A stretch of 64,000 nucleotides of DNA from Metabacillus kandeliae (lineage in GTDB: Bacteria > Bacillota > Bacilli > Bacillales > Bacillaceae). How positions within the stretch are numbered: position 1 is the first letter of the stretch; each line of letters opens with the position of its first letter. The stretch is from NCBI RefSeq assembly GCF_021166585.1, contig NZ_JAJOZE010000010.1, positions 56,756-120,755 on the forward strand. Direction: 5' to 3'. This document shows positions 8,368 to 16,530 of the stretch, in pieces. Below the pieces are notes generated by a model. The model did no database searches and was not told the DNA's origin. It saw only the letters and a list, made by a program, of their open reading frames with translations. A program made the translations under genes and the position numbers.

Positions 8368-8669
8368 AGGGCCACCACATGAAATTTCCGCACTTTAGGT
8401 ATAATGGCAGCGAGCTCCTGATCCGGGTAGTTTTTTTCGTGATCATGCACTTTTTTAAAGGCAGCGCTCTGCGCCCATGCCATATAATGCTCTTTTGTTT
8501 CCCATACAATTTCAACTGTCAGCTCTCCTGCTTTTTTCTCATTCTGCAAAAGCTGAAAAGATTTGAAGCCTTCATACTGGTCAACCATCTTTGACCGGTT
8601 TTTGTAGATGCCGATTACTTCCTCTGATTTCTCTTCAGGTACGAGAAATGTTGAATGAACCACGTACAT
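8364..8669 (-). CDS. antibiotic biosynthesis monooxygenase (ABM) domain protein, HmoA/IsdG-like
   Basis: 101 residues forming one ferredoxin-like ABM domain: MYVVHSTFLVPEEKSEEVIG, then FKSFQLLQNEKKAGELTVEI and WETKEHYMAWAQSAAFKKVH. The W-x11-F-x3-H pattern is typical of this fold, which includes heme-degrading monooxygenases (IsdG, HmoA/HmoB). No Fur box is visible. It is first of a two-gene unit with the helical protein at 8017-8367. Heme degradation is plausible but not shown by the sequence. Confidence 0.75.
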   Translation of the reverse strand: MYVVHSTFLVPEEKSEEVIGIYKNRSKMVDQYEGFKSFQLLQNEKKAGELTVEIVWETKEHYMAWAQSAAFKKVHDHEKNYPDQELAAIIPKVRKFHVVAL

Positions 8670-8757
8670 GTCTTGAAAAAACCTCCCTCTTTTAACCTAT
8701 TCTCTATTGTATTATACAAATTACTGCCCATACAACGAGGGGTTTTTTCCAGATCTT

Positions 8758-9627
8758 CTAAAGATTTGGCTCGACATGAACGTGCACATCATAGATTTGA
8801 TATTTATCCTTCAGCTCTTTTTCAACCAAATCGGATATTTCATGTGCTTCCATAATACCAAGCGCAGGACTTACTAGAATAACGGCATCGATGATCGAAT
8901 TGCTGCCGTACTTCCGGCCTTTGATGCTTTTCACACCTGTTACGCCCTCGACTTGGCTGATCGTTCTTTTATATTGTTCAATATCCTTTTGGCTGTACGC
9001 ATCCGTTAAGCCTAGGAACGTTTCTTTAAAAATGTCCCATCCCGTTTTTAAAATCAGCAGGCCAACGATCAGCGCTGTTACGGGATCCAGCCACGCAATC
9101 CCGAATTGGGAACCGATAATTCCGACCGCGGTCCCGATACTCACCCAGGCATCTGACAAATTATCTTTTGCAGCAGCCATGACAGCCTGACTGTTGATTT
9201 GATTGGCGAGCCGCTTATTGTAACGGTAAACACCGTACATCACAGCAGCAGCGAAAATACCTGTCCAGGCAGCCATCAAATCCGGGGACTGCTTCTCAAA
9301 ATGAAAAATAGACATCACTGCTTCATAAATAACCTGAAAGCTGACCCCTATCATAATCAAAGAAGCAACCATTGAAGCAACCGTCTCGGCTTTCCAGTGC
9401 CCATAGCGGTGATCCTGATCAGCGGGCTTCTGGGAGATGCGGAGCCCGATCAGCACGGCAACAGAAGCAATAATATCTGTCGTATTATTCAGCCCGTCTG
9501 CTCTCAGTGCCTCCGAATCAGCTGTATACCCAATCACAAGCTTTAAGGCAGAAAGAACTAAATAAGCAATGATGCTGATAATCGCACCGCGCTCGCCAAG
9601 CTTCAGCCCTTTGTACTGCTCCTCCAT
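8758..9627 (-). CDS. cation diffusion facilitator, manganese type (MneS/MneP-like)
   Basis: 289 residues, six membrane helices plus a cytoplasmic C-terminal domain (IDAVILVSPALGIMEAHEIS...YDVHVHVEPNL). Metal-site residues are NxxxD in helix 2 (DGLNNTTDI) and DxxxD in helix 5 (KDNLSDAW), the signature of Mn(II)-exporting CDF proteins; zinc exporters have HxxxD. B. subtilis MneP and MneS are of this class and length. The protein would export Mn(II), possibly Fe(II), using the proton gradient. I could not identify a yybP-ykoY manganese riboswitch upstream. Confidence 0.88.
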   Translation of the reverse strand: MEEQYKGLKLGERGAIISIIAYLVLSALKLVIGYTADSEALRADGLNNTTDIIASVAVLIGLRISQKPADQDHRYGHWKAETVASMVASLIMIGVSFQVIYEAVMSIFHFEKQSPDLMAAWTGIFAAAVMYGVYRYNKRLANQINSQAVMAAAKDNLSDAWVSIGTAVGIIGSQFGIAWLDPVTALIVGLLILKTGWDIFKETFLGLTDAYSQKDIEQYKRTISQVEGVTGVKSIKGRKYGSNSIIDAVILVSPALGIMEAHEISDLVEKELKDKYQIYDVHVHVEPNL

Positions 9628-9763
9628 ACCCTCTCCCCCAATCTTTCCTTATGTTACCAAGCATGCCCCAAGTGGGTCTACAGCAACCTTTTTTGGCTGA
9701 GGCAGGTTGTTGATGAGGCGGAAACTTTTTTGGGCAGGGGCAAGGGTTTTGAGGGCAAAAAGG

Positions 9764-9790
9764 AAAAAAGAGCCTCTCAGGACTCTTTTA
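9764..9790 (-). terminator. terminator after the small membrane protein gene
   Basis: AAAAGAG and CTCTTTT pair around a ten-base loop immediately after the stop at 9793 (minus strand), followed by TT. Confidence 0.6.
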
Positions 9791-9792
9791 AA

Positions 9793-10020
9793 CTACTTCA
9801 TTTCTTTATAAAACCGCTCACCCGTCGCTTCATTATAATAGACTCTTGATTTCACCTTTGTCACCGGATCAATGTTCACTTCTTTTGTTTCTAAAAATCC
9901 GGGAGGCACTTCTTTTCCTTCATTGGCTCTTTTCCGCTTATCATAGATAAATACTCCAAGTAAAATAAGTCCGATCAGCACAATAAGCTCAAGCAAGTAG
10001 AATCCAATAATCAGAATCAT
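9793..10020 (-). CDS. small single-pass membrane protein
   Basis: 75 residues. One N-terminal membrane helix (LIIGFYLLELIVLIGLILLG) is followed by a basic stop-transfer segment (YDKRKRAN) and a soluble tail with TKEVNIDPVTKVKSRVYYNE. It starts one base after the stop of the YbjQ-family gene, so the two form an operon. It may be a membrane partner for that protein; no function is recognisable. Confidence 0.7.
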   Translation of the reverse strand: MILIIGFYLLELIVLIGLILLGVFIYDKRKRANEGKEVPPGFLETKEVNIDPVTKVKSRVYYNEATGERFYKEMK

Positions 10021-10021
10021 A

Positions 10022-10345
10022 TCAGTTTTTTTTCACGACTGTGACAGCTGTGCCGTACGCAACAATTTCGCTCATGTTGGTGCCGACTTCACCTGAGTCA
10101 AAGCGGCTCATGATGATGGCATTGGCTCCCATTTCATTGGCGTTTTGAATCATACGGTCGAGCGCTTCTTTCCGGGAGTCTTCAAGCATGGCTGTATATT
10201 GTTTGATTTCCCCGCCGACAAGACCTTTGAAGCTTGCCATAATATCCGCCCCAATACCTCTGCTTCTGACAATCAATCCAAAAACAGGGCCTTTCACTTC
10301 TTCTACTATGTATCCAGGGACATTTTCAGTAGTTACTACGATCAT
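10022..10345 (-). CDS. YbjQ/UPF0145 family protein
   Basis: 107 residues matching the YbjQ family along its whole length: VTTENVPGYIVEEVKGPVFG, DIMASFKGLVGGEIKQYTAM, ALDRMIQNANEMGANAIIMS, and a C-terminal YGTAVTV strand. Members form small beta-rich oligomers sometimes called putative heavy-metal-binding proteins; the function is unproven. A strong GGAGGTG lies six bases before the ATG. It is first of a two-gene operon with the small membrane protein. Confidence 0.88.
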   Translation of the reverse strand: MIVVTTENVPGYIVEEVKGPVFGLIVRSRGIGADIMASFKGLVGGEIKQYTAMLEDSRKEALDRMIQNANEMGANAIIMSRFDSGEVGTNMSEIVAYGTAVTVVKKN

Positions 10346-10529
10346 TTTCCCACCTCCAGCTTTATTATACGCTATAATAACCCATGTTTTTACAATACAA
10401 GAGGTTTTTTAAACACACTCTGTCGAAGAAATAACCCTATTGGTTTCTGGATTATCCTTGGCAAAGGGTTATAATATGTCCGGTTATCTGTTACAATGAA
10501 CTTAAGCCTCAATTATAAGGATGATAAAC

Positions 10530-10865
10530 ATGAGAATTAGCGTATTTCTTGACGATATCCGCAAATGTCCTCATGATCACGTCCTTGCTGAGAATATTGA
10601 TGATTGCTTGAAGCTTTTAAAAAGCTTCCACATTGAGCACCTCTCACTTGACCATGACTTGGTCTCCAAAACAAGAAATGGCACAATGCTTGTCAACTTA
10701 ATGGTGAAGCACCAGCTCTTTGCTGAAAGAATTACGATCCATTCAGCAAATGCTGGCAAAGGCAAGGCGATGTTTAATTATTTAAAGCAAGCTCAACGGG
10801 ATCACAAAATGCCTGCTTGCATCAAAGTGATTTTGCGTCCATTACCGCTGTTTCAAACATCTTAA
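10530..10865 (+). CDS. cyclic-phosphate-processing receiver-domain (cREC) protein
   Basis: 111 residues from the ATG at 10530, which has AAGG nine bases upstream; the ATG at 10521 sits right against it. The sequence has a compact receiver-like fold: VFLDDIRKCP, LSLDHDLV, and ITIHSANAGK. The LDDxR...LDHDL pattern is that of the cyclic-phosphate-processing receiver family, predicted to act in RNA or nucleotide repair and conflict systems. Here it stands alone with its own terminator. Confidence 0.7.
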   Translation: MRISVFLDDIRKCPHDHVLAENIDDCLKLLKSFHIEHLSLDHDLVSKTRNGTMLVNLMVKHQLFAERITIHSANAGKGKAMFNYLKQAQRDHKMPACIKVILRPLPLFQTS

Positions 10866-10887
10866 CCATAGATTCTGGTATTGTAAT

Positions 10888-10919
10888 GCCCAGCTTGGAC
10901 GTCCAAGCTGGGCTTTTTT
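10888..10919 (+). terminator. strong terminator
   Basis: GCCCAGCTTGGAC and GTCCAAGCTGGGC form a perfect 13-bp stem followed by TTTTTT. It may serve both convergent genes (10530-10865 and cotJC). Confidence 0.9.
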
Positions 10920-10926
10920 AATAGAA

Positions 10927-11496
10927 TTAAAAGATTTTCTTCCTGTCGCGCTCTTCTTTTAAAATTTCAACAGCTTCCCTGAACCGCTGGGAATGCACAA
11001 CTTCCCGTTCACGCAAAAAGCGGAGCGAATCATTTAAATCAGGGTCATCTGATAGATCAATAATCCATTGATAAGTAGCTCTCGCTTTTTCTTCCGCAGC
11101 AATATCTTCATAGAGATCGGCGATTGGATCACCTTTAGCCTGTATATAGGAAGCAGTGAATGGCACACCTGATGCATTGTGATAAAACAGGGCGCTGTCA
11201 TGATTGACATAATGGTCGCCAAGTCCTGCATCCCTGAGCTGCTGCGGGGTGGCGTCCTTTGTCAGCTTGTAAATCATGGTGGCGATCATTTCGAGGTGTG
11301 CAAACTCCTCTGTTCCAATGTCAGTGAGAAGCCCCACCACTTTATCCGGGATGGTGTAGCGCTGGTTCAAGTATCTGAGGGCCGCTGCCAATTCGCCGTC
11401 AGCCCCGCCGTACTGCTCGATCAAGAACTTCGCCAGTGTAGGATTGCAGGTGCTCACTTTTACAGGGTATTGAAGCTTTTTCTCATACGTCCACAA
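10927..11496 (-). CDS. cotJC: spore coat protein CotJC, manganese-catalase family
   Basis: 189 residues starting WTYEKKLQYPVKV, as B. subtilis CotJC does. The start is TTG at 11496, with GGGGGG nine bases upstream. Catalase-type metal ligands are visible as Glu/His pairs in helices (ADGELAAALRYL, TEEFAHLEM, DIAAEEKARA, REREVVHSQRF). CotJC is an inner coat protein interacting with CotJA. It is the last gene of cotJABC and ends before a shared terminator. Confidence 0.95.
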   Translation of the reverse strand: MWTYEKKLQYPVKVSTCNPTLAKFLIEQYGGADGELAAALRYLNQRYTIPDKVVGLLTDIGTEEFAHLEMIATMIYKLTKDATPQQLRDAGLGDHYVNHDSALFYHNASGVPFTASYIQAKGDPIADLYEDIAAEEKARATYQWIIDLSDDPDLNDSLRFLREREVVHSQRFREAVEILKEERDRKKIF

Positions 11497-11520
11497 TGGT
11501 GTGATCCCCCCTTTACTCTG

Positions 11521-11784
11521 TTAGACCTGCCATGGCCATGGGCCGCTTTGCCATGTCCAGTAATCCTGCTGATAATTCAGGCTGCCCTGCTGAATCGGGC
11601 CGAATTTCGCTTCAAACTGCTGCTTCAGGCTCTTTGAATACTGGGCAAACTGGTTGTATTGCTGAATGGCTCCTTCATCAGTGGGATGGGTATCAAGATA
11701 AAGCGTGAGCTCTACGATGACAAAATCCACAGCCTGAATCTTCTCGAGCTCCTCATAATATTCTTTAGGCAGGGTTTGAGCCAT
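11521..11784 (-). CDS. cotJB: spore coat protein CotJB
   Basis: 87 residues, helical N-terminus (YYEELEKIQAVDFVIVELTL) and a Trp-rich tail (DYWTWQSGPWPW) typical of CotJB. It lies two bases after cotJA and 24 bases before cotJC in one operon made in the mother cell during sporulation. Confidence 0.93.
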   Translation of the reverse strand: MAQTLPKEYYEELEKIQAVDFVIVELTLYLDTHPTDEGAIQQYNQFAQYSKSLKQQFEAKFGPIQQGSLNYQQDYWTWQSGPWPWQV

Positions 11785-11786
11785 GT

Positions 11787-12026
11787 TTACTGCCCCTCCC
11801 TGTCTTTATAAGGATTTTCATAATAATCATAAAAAACAGGCCAAAGCGTTCCCTTCTGGAGAGCTTCCATTGGTGAAAACTGCGGCAAATTCGGCGGCTG
11901 AAAGCCTAAGTACAGATTGGGCGGCGTCCGGTAAAATTTTTCCCCAATTGGCGGACAAGGGTCGAACGGACTGTGAAAAGGCACATATGACTTCACTTTT
12001 GTGTGATTGCTGAGGTTGTTTTGCAT
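11787..12026 (-). CDS. cotJA: spore coat associated protein CotJA
   Basis: 79 residues containing the CotJA core YVPFHSPFDPCPPIGEKFYR, with FSPMEALQKGTLWPVFYDYY downstream. I place the start at the ATG at 12026, which has AAGGAG seven bases upstream. An upstream ATG at 12083 lies inside the -35 element of the sigma-E promoter and so cannot be the start from that promoter. CotJA is needed for assembly of CotJC into the coat. Confidence 0.93.
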   Translation of the reverse strand: MQNNLSNHTKVKSYVPFHSPFDPCPPIGEKFYRTPPNLYLGFQPPNLPQFSPMEALQKGTLWPVFYDYYENPYKDREGQ

Positions 12027-12057
12027 AACGGGCTCCTTCCGCAGGCATCTCTTTTCA

Positions 12058-12086
12058 TATGTATGTATTTGACGCTGTGTCATGAC
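12058..12086 (-). promoter_or_regulatory. sigma-E-type promoter of cotJABC
   Basis: Minus strand: -35 GTCATGA (12080-12086), 14-bp spacer, -10 CATACATA (12058-12065). This fits the sigma-E consensus, and cotJABC is a known sigma-E operon. Confidence 0.7.
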
Positions 12087-12202
12087 TCCTTTTTCATCAG
12101 AGAGTTATAGACATGTTTTTTCATATTTTATGATATTTTTCATAGAATTTTGGGTATAATATCCTAGTATAAAAGAACGCTAGATGTAAGGGAGGGTTCA
12201 GT

Positions 12203-12877
12203 ATGAAGTATACTGGCAGAATTGCAACCATTATCTTAACGCTCGGCATCCAGACGGTTTTTGCCTCCTATTTTTTCTGGCGCTATAATATGATTGATAT
12301 AGCTTCCTGGCTCGGATATATCATTCTTTTTCCGATTGCGTGGTGGACAGGGCTTCATTACGACAAAGCGGCTTATTACTCAGAGAAGGACGTCCTGACG
12401 AATTTATATAACAGAAGATATGTGACCCGGCATTATAAGAAGATTCTTCAGACAAGAATCCGCAAAGCAGGTGCCTGCTATATTCTTGTCATTGACTGCG
12501 ATAACTTTAAAATGATCAACGATGTGTATGGGCATGTAAAAGGGGACCTTGTGCTTGCCGGGGTTGGCTCTTTGCTTTTAAAAAGCATTCATAAAAAAGA
12601 CATCGCTTCCAGGTGGGGCGGAGATGAATTTCTTGTGATCGGAAGGTATGGCAGCAAAGAAGAGCTACAGCAAATTCTTGCCAGCATTGAGGAGAAAACT
12701 AAGGCTCTGGCAGAAGAAATGAATGTGCCTGTTTCTTTGTCTATCGGCTCAGCTGTGCATGAAGGGTATGACTTGGAATTATTTGAATTAATCCGGCTCG
12801 CAGATGATCATATGTATCAGAATAAAAAAGAGAAGAAGGAACGGCTGGCAGAGAGCAAAGACCTTTCTATTGGCTAG
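12203..12877 (+). CDS. membrane-anchored diguanylate cyclase (GGDEF)
   Basis: 224 residues. Two N-terminal membrane helices (IATIILTLGIQTVFASYFFW; WLGYIILFPIAWWTGL) lead into a GGDEF domain with DVLTNLYNRRY, DCDNFKMINDVYGH and an intact RWGGDEF active site, so it should make c-di-GMP from two GTP. The inhibitory I-site (RxxD four residues before the R-x-GGDEF) reads HKKD, so product inhibition through it is doubtful. There is no sensor domain beyond the membrane part. Start: GGGAGGG eight bases upstream. Confidence 0.9.
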   Translation: MKYTGRIATIILTLGIQTVFASYFFWRYNMIDIASWLGYIILFPIAWWTGLHYDKAAYYSEKDVLTNLYNRRYVTRHYKKILQTRIRKAGACYILVIDCDNFKMINDVYGHVKGDLVLAGVGSLLLKSIHKKDIASRWGGDEFLVIGRYGSKEELQQILASIEEKTKALAEEMNVPVSLSIGSAVHEGYDLELFELIRLADDHMYQNKKEKKERLAESKDLSIG

Positions 12878-12898
12878 AATGACCTTTTATCAGCATAC

Positions 12899-12931
12899 AA
12901 AAAGCATCCGTTGTCAGGATGCTTTTTGTTT
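12899..12931 (+). terminator. terminator after diguanylate cyclase gene
   Basis: AAAAAGCATCC and GGATGCTTTTT pair around a seven-base loop; the hairpin could also serve the convergent yrkJ. Confidence 0.85.
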
Positions 12932-12973
12932 TTCAAGTTGCCGGGCTATTCGGTTTTACTTTATTTTTCTAAA

Positions 12974-13750
12974 TCACAATATTCCTGCCCAGATTTTTAT
13001 TGCCGTAGCCAGAATGAGAACTGCCAAAATGGTCTGCAGCACTTTCGGGTTGGTCTTCTTTCCAGCCCGGGCTCCAAGCGGTGAAGCAATAAGGGTGGCG
13101 ATCACAATAATGAGAGACGGCAGCCATTCCACCTGGCCGGTCAGCACCTTGCCTGAGACAGATCCGATGGATGAAAGAAAAGTGACGGCCAGCGATGTTG
13201 CAATGGTCATGCGCGTCGGTATTTTCATAACAGTCAGCATAACAGGCACGAGCAGAAAGGCTCCTCCCGCCCCTACAATACCTGCTGCAATCCCAATAAC
13301 AAAGGAAATGATAACTGCCATGGTTTTATTATAGGTCACTTCTTCTGCCGGCCGATCTTCCTTTCCTTTCTTCGGAATGAACATTAAGATGACGGCCAGA
13401 AGTGCCAGTACACCATAAACGAGACTGATTGCGCTTTCCGGAAGCAAACCTGAACCATAACCTCCAATCAGGCTGCCGGCAAGGACACTGATTCCCATAT
13501 AAAGAACAAGGCCTTTGTTTAAATAGCCGCTATTCCGGTAGCCGTAAATTCCTCCCAAAGATGCAAAGAATACTTGAATGGCTGTAATTGCAGAGACTTC
13601 GTGGGAGGTATAGTGTGCAACACCCACTAAGGCCGGCACATACAGCAAAAGCGGAAAGTTGATAATGGCCCCGCCAATGCCGAGCATGCCTGATAAAAAG
13701 GAACCGGCAAAGCCAATAAGCAGCAGGGTTGCAATAAAAGCCCAATCCAT
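12974..13750 (-). CDS. yrkJ: TauE/SafE family sulfite/sulfur-anion exporter (YrkJ-like)
   Basis: 258 residues with about eight membrane helices in two related halves, each opening with the family glycine motif (GSFLSGMLGIGGAIINFPLL; GIAAGIVGAGGAFLLVPVM). TauE/SafE proteins export small sulfur oxyanions such as sulfite. It is the last gene of the persulfide operon, where it would remove sulfite or thiosulfate made upstream. A terminator-like hairpin (13765-13791) lies directly before its ribosome binding site, so its expression may be partly uncoupled from the operon. Confidence 0.9.
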   Translation of the reverse strand: MDWAFIATLLLIGFAGSFLSGMLGIGGAIINFPLLLYVPALVGVAHYTSHEVSAITAIQVFFASLGGIYGYRNSGYLNKGLVLYMGISVLAGSLIGGYGSGLLPESAISLVYGVLALLAVILMFIPKKGKEDRPAEEVTYNKTMAVIISFVIGIAAGIVGAGGAFLLVPVMLTVMKIPTRMTIATSLAVTFLSSIGSVSGKVLTGQVEWLPSLIIVIATLIASPLGARAGKKTNPKVLQTILAVLILATAIKIWAGIL

Positions 13751-13764
13751 ATGTTGTCCTCCTT

Positions 13765-13791
13765 AAAAAAGGGAACCTTCATGAGGTTCCC
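13765..13791 (-). terminator. intra-operon terminator/attenuator before yrkJ
   Basis: On the minus strand GGGAACCT pairs with AGGTTCCC, followed by TTTTTT and then AAGGAGG of yrkJ. This is a complete intrinsic terminator placed between two genes of one operon. Confidence 0.7.
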
Positions 13792-13799
13792 TTCAATTT

Positions 13800-14027
13800 T
13801 CAGCCTTTTTTGATCCAGAACTTGAACACTTCGTTATCTTCTTCATGCTTGACCAGTTCATGGCCGCCTGATTCTGCCCATGCTGCCAGGTCATTTTTTG
13901 CCCCTTTGTCTGTTGCATGAATTTCAAGCACCTGTCCTGATTCAAGGTCAGCCATTGCTTTTTTTGTTCTAACGATTGGCATAGGGCATGCCAGGCCTTT
14001 TGCGTCCAATACTTTTACAGCTTCCAT
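13800..14027 (-). CDS. yrkI: TusA-like sulfurtransferase (YrkI-like)
   Basis: 75 residues, single TusA domain with the sulfur-carrying Cys in GLACPMPIVRTKKAM. TusA proteins accept persulfide sulfur from rhodaneses and pass it on. It lies between the rhodanese-MBL gene and the TauE exporter, as in the B. subtilis yrkEFGHIJ cluster. AGGAGG precedes the start. Confidence 0.92.
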   Translation of the reverse strand: MEAVKVLDAKGLACPMPIVRTKKAMADLESGQVLEIHATDKGAKNDLAAWAESGGHELVKHEEDNEVFKFWIKKG

Positions 14028-14049
14028 TTTTGTTTCCTCCTTTAGTGTT

Positions 14050-15177
14050 TTACCTTACCGCACAGCGGTTTGGCCCGATTTCCATCTCACGCTGCTGTTC
14101 TTCTTCCGGCGTGACTTTACCCATATTGGTTTCACGGATTTCCTGATACGCATTCGGCTGAGGCGGCAGGTTCTCCGATACTAATTTTCTAAATTCCTTC
14201 TCGTCTTCGATATTCAGTCCATGGTTTTTTGCGAACAATGTTCCGAGTTTTTCAGAAACACTGCCATCCTCATTTAACTCATCGATAATCATAAAGTGTG
14301 CCGGCAGAACAACAAGATCTGCAGCCAATGCTTTATAGCGAGTGTAAAGGGATTCCCTTAAGTCAGTTACCCAGTCCCCTGCTTTTCCGGCTAGGTCAGG
14401 ACGGCCAATGGAATCAATAAACAAAATGTCGCCTGTCAGCAGGTACTGATGATCAATAATAAAGGATGTGGACCCGATGGTGTGACCAGGTGAATACAGC
14501 GCCTGAATGCTAATGGCTGTTTCACCGATCATCACTTCGTTTCCATCCTCAAGCTTGTTGTATGAAAATGTGACTTCTTCTGCATCTTTCGGAGGAAGCC
14601 AGTAGGAAGCGCCTGTTTGTTCAGCGATGGCTCTTCCGCCGGAAATATGGTCAGCATGAAGGTGCGTATCAAACACATGCTTGATAGCGGCTCCTTTTTC
14701 CTTTGCAAAATCAAGATATTGACGGGTCATTCTGGTAGAATCCACAATGGCTGCTTCTCCTTTGGAGATCACCATATAGGAGAGGCATCCTTTTCCAAGA
14801 CGAACGAATTGATACAGCTCGCCGCCATCCTTTAAGTCGCCTATCTTAACTGGTTCCAAATGCTCGCTCCAGGCTTTCATGCCGCCTTTTAAATACGATA
14901 CATCAAGACCTTCGTCTGACAGCATTTCAGCCACCATGACAGAAGAGCCTTCTTTTGCGCATACTACTAAGATTTCTTTTTCCTTTGGAATCTGTTCCAT
15001 CAGCTCTTCAACCCCGTCAAGCAGGTCAAAATAAGGAACGTTCAAATGCTGAATGGAATGCCCTTCGATTTTCCAGTCCTGATAGTCGCTTTCGTTGCGG
15101 ACATCCAGTAAAAATAACGGTTCTTTGTTCATCACTTTTCTTGCTGCTTCTTTTGCTGTCATTTCATGAACAGCCAT
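14050..15177 (-). CDS. yrkH: rhodanese-metallo-beta-lactamase fusion, persulfide-dioxygenase-like (YrkH-like)
   Basis: About 375 residues. The N-terminal rhodanese domain ([16 protein letters not shown]; loop Cys in [10 protein letters not shown]) is followed by a metallo-beta-lactamase domain with [23 protein letters not shown] and [14 protein letters not shown]. The family includes persulfide dioxygenases that oxidise protein or low-molecular-weight persulfides to sulfite. I place the start at the ATG at 15177, which has GGGGGT upstream; an in-frame ATG at 15210 has no ribosome binding site. It is under CstR control by position. Confidence 0.88.
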   Translation of the reverse strand: MAVHEMTAKEAARKVMNKEPLFLLDVRNESDYQDWKIEGHSIQHLNVPYFDLLDGVEELMEQIPKEKEILVVCAKEGSSVMVAEMLSDEGLDVSYLKGGMKAWSEHLEPVKIGDLKDGGELYQFVRLGKGCLSYMVISKGEAAIVDSTRMTRQYLDFAKEKGAAIKHVFDTHLHADHISGGRAIAEQTGASYWLPPKDAEEVTFSYNKLEDGNEVMIGETAISIQALYSPGHTIGSTSFIIDHQYLLTGDILFIDSIGRPDLAGKAGDWVTDLRESLYTRYKALAADLVVLPAHFMIIDELNEDGSVSEKLGTLFAKNHGLNIEDEKEFRKLVSENLPPQPNAYQEIRETNMGKVTPEEEQQREMEIGPNRCAVR

Positions 15178-15216
15178 CCTCATTACCCCCATAGGTATAT
15201 TATTTTTCAAAAAAAT

Positions 15217-15792
15217 TTAATGTAGTTTCTTTTCGCTTTCACCTGTCCACTCACTCATACCAGGCACTACATTCGTAACCTTTTTAAATCCATAAGCTGC
15301 CAGCTTTTGAGATGCCAGATCGCTGCGGGTGCCTGTGCGGCAAACAACATAAATGTCAGCATCCTGATCGATTTCCTTCAAACGGCTGTCAAGGTCTCCA
15401 AGCGGAACAGACACTGCATTTGGGATGTGATTAAAGGCATACTCTGCTTCTTCCCTGACATCAAGCACCACAATTTTCTCCCCTGAAGAAAGCTTTTGCA
15501 TTAATTCTTCATTGCTTGCTTTGATGGAATATTTCTTCTCAATCGCCTCATCAGCTGAGGATTTCCTTACATAGTGCTTCAGCACATCGCTTTCTTCTAC
15601 AGTTCCGAGGTAATGGTGGCCGGTACTCTCAGCCCATGCCTTCATATCCGCTTTAGAGCCTTTGTCTGTTGCAAGCACCTCAATGACCTGCCCTGCTTCA
15701 AGGTCTTTCATAGCCTTCTTTGTTTTCACAATCGGCATTGGGCATGCCAATCCTTTTGCATCCAATATTTTATCTGTTTTAATGTTTCCCAT
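15217..15792 (-). CDS. yrkF: TusA-rhodanese fusion sulfurtransferase (YrkF-like)
   Basis: 191 residues. TusA domain at residues 5-75 (GLACPMPIVKTKKAM) and rhodanese domain at about 90-188 (VVLDVREEAEYAFNHIP; active loop CRTGTRS). Both carry their sulfur-accepting Cys, so sulfur could pass between domains. The TusA part closely resembles yrkI, pointing to duplication. Operon position matches B. subtilis yrkF. Confidence 0.92.
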   Translation of the reverse strand: MGNIKTDKILDAKGLACPMPIVKTKKAMKDLEAGQVIEVLATDKGSKADMKAWAESTGHHYLGTVEESDVLKHYVRKSSADEAIEKKYSIKASNEELMQKLSSGEKIVVLDVREEAEYAFNHIPNAVSVPLGDLDSRLKEIDQDADIYVVCRTGTRSDLASQKLAAYGFKKVTNVVPGMSEWTGESEKKLH

Positions 15793-15820
15793 GGTAGTGA
15801 AATTCCTCCTTTAGAATGAA

Positions 15821-16123
15821 TTACTCCGTTTTGCCTTCCCAAGCAAGCATTCCGCCTGTCATATTGATTACTTTGCAGCCGTTCGCTTCCAAAAATTCTG
15901 AAGCACGGCCGCTTCTCCCGCCTGAACGGCAAACCATCACGTGTTCCTCAGATGGATTCAGTTCATTTTTGCGCTCTTCCAGAGAACCCAGCGGGATATG
16001 CTTGGCACCGGGAATTTTTCCTGCTGCTACTTCCTCGTCTTCTCTCACATCCACGATGTTAAGCTTTTCGCCCTTGCTAAGCTTTTGTTCTACTTCTTTT
16101 GCTGTTAATTGTTTCATATTCAC
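15821..16123 (-). CDS. single-domain rhodanese
   Basis: 100 residues, one complete rhodanese domain: LNIVDVREDEEVAAGKIPGA, then active loop MVCRSGGRSGRA with the catalytic Cys, and the C-terminal INMTGGMLAWEG. It would move sulfane sulfur between thiosulfate or persulfides and acceptors in the cytosol. It lies between the TusA-rhodanese gene and the frameshifted membrane rhodanese in the same operon. Confidence 0.92.
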   Translation of the reverse strand: MNMKQLTAKEVEQKLSKGEKLNIVDVREDEEVAAGKIPGAKHIPLGSLEERKNELNPSEEHVMVCRSGGRSGRASEFLEANGCKVINMTGGMLAWEGKTE

Positions 16124-16144
16124 TCATCCTCCTCTTTTTTTTGG

Positions 16145-16503
16145 TTAACTCCAGGCGTTCATGCCGCCTTTCACATTTGTAATGTTCGTAAAGCCTTGTT
16201 TTTTCAAAATACTGCAGGCTTTTTGGCTTCTCATGCCGCTTTGGCAGATGACTACTGTTTCTTTATCCTTTGACAGGTCCTAAGCTTCTCTGGAAGCTGG
16301 TTCAGCGGTACGTTAACAAATCCTCTAATATGATTGCCTTTGTACTCGCCAGGAGTCCTAACGTCGATAAATTGTTTCTTATTATCCTGAAGCTCTTTCT
16401 TAAGCTCTGCAGCTGATATATTTTTAACACCCTTTGAACCTAAGAATCTCTGAATAATGCTTAAGAGAACAAGAGCAAGCAGGAAATATAAAATGACTGT
16501 CAT
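16145..16503 (-). pseudogene. membrane-anchored rhodanese, frameshifted
   Basis: The reading frame from 16503 gives a membrane helix (VILYFLLALVLLSIIQRFLG) and the first half of a rhodanese (KQFIDVRTPGEYKGNHIRGF), then runs out of frame and stops at 16252. The rest is intact in another frame down to the TAA at 16145-16147, including the active loop CQSGMRS and the terminal VKGGMNAWS. One inserted base near 16277-16281 (AGG-ACC, probably once AGG-GAC) would restore a protein of about 119 residues. It is either a recent inactivation or a sequence error. Confidence 0.85.
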
Positions 16504-16530
16504 AAGAGATCAGCGCCTCCCGTTTTGTTT

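Noticed and set aside
9628..9763. yybP-ykoY manganese riboswitch before the CDF gene
   Set aside because: The conserved loop motifs are not visible; only a weak GC-rich stretch is present.
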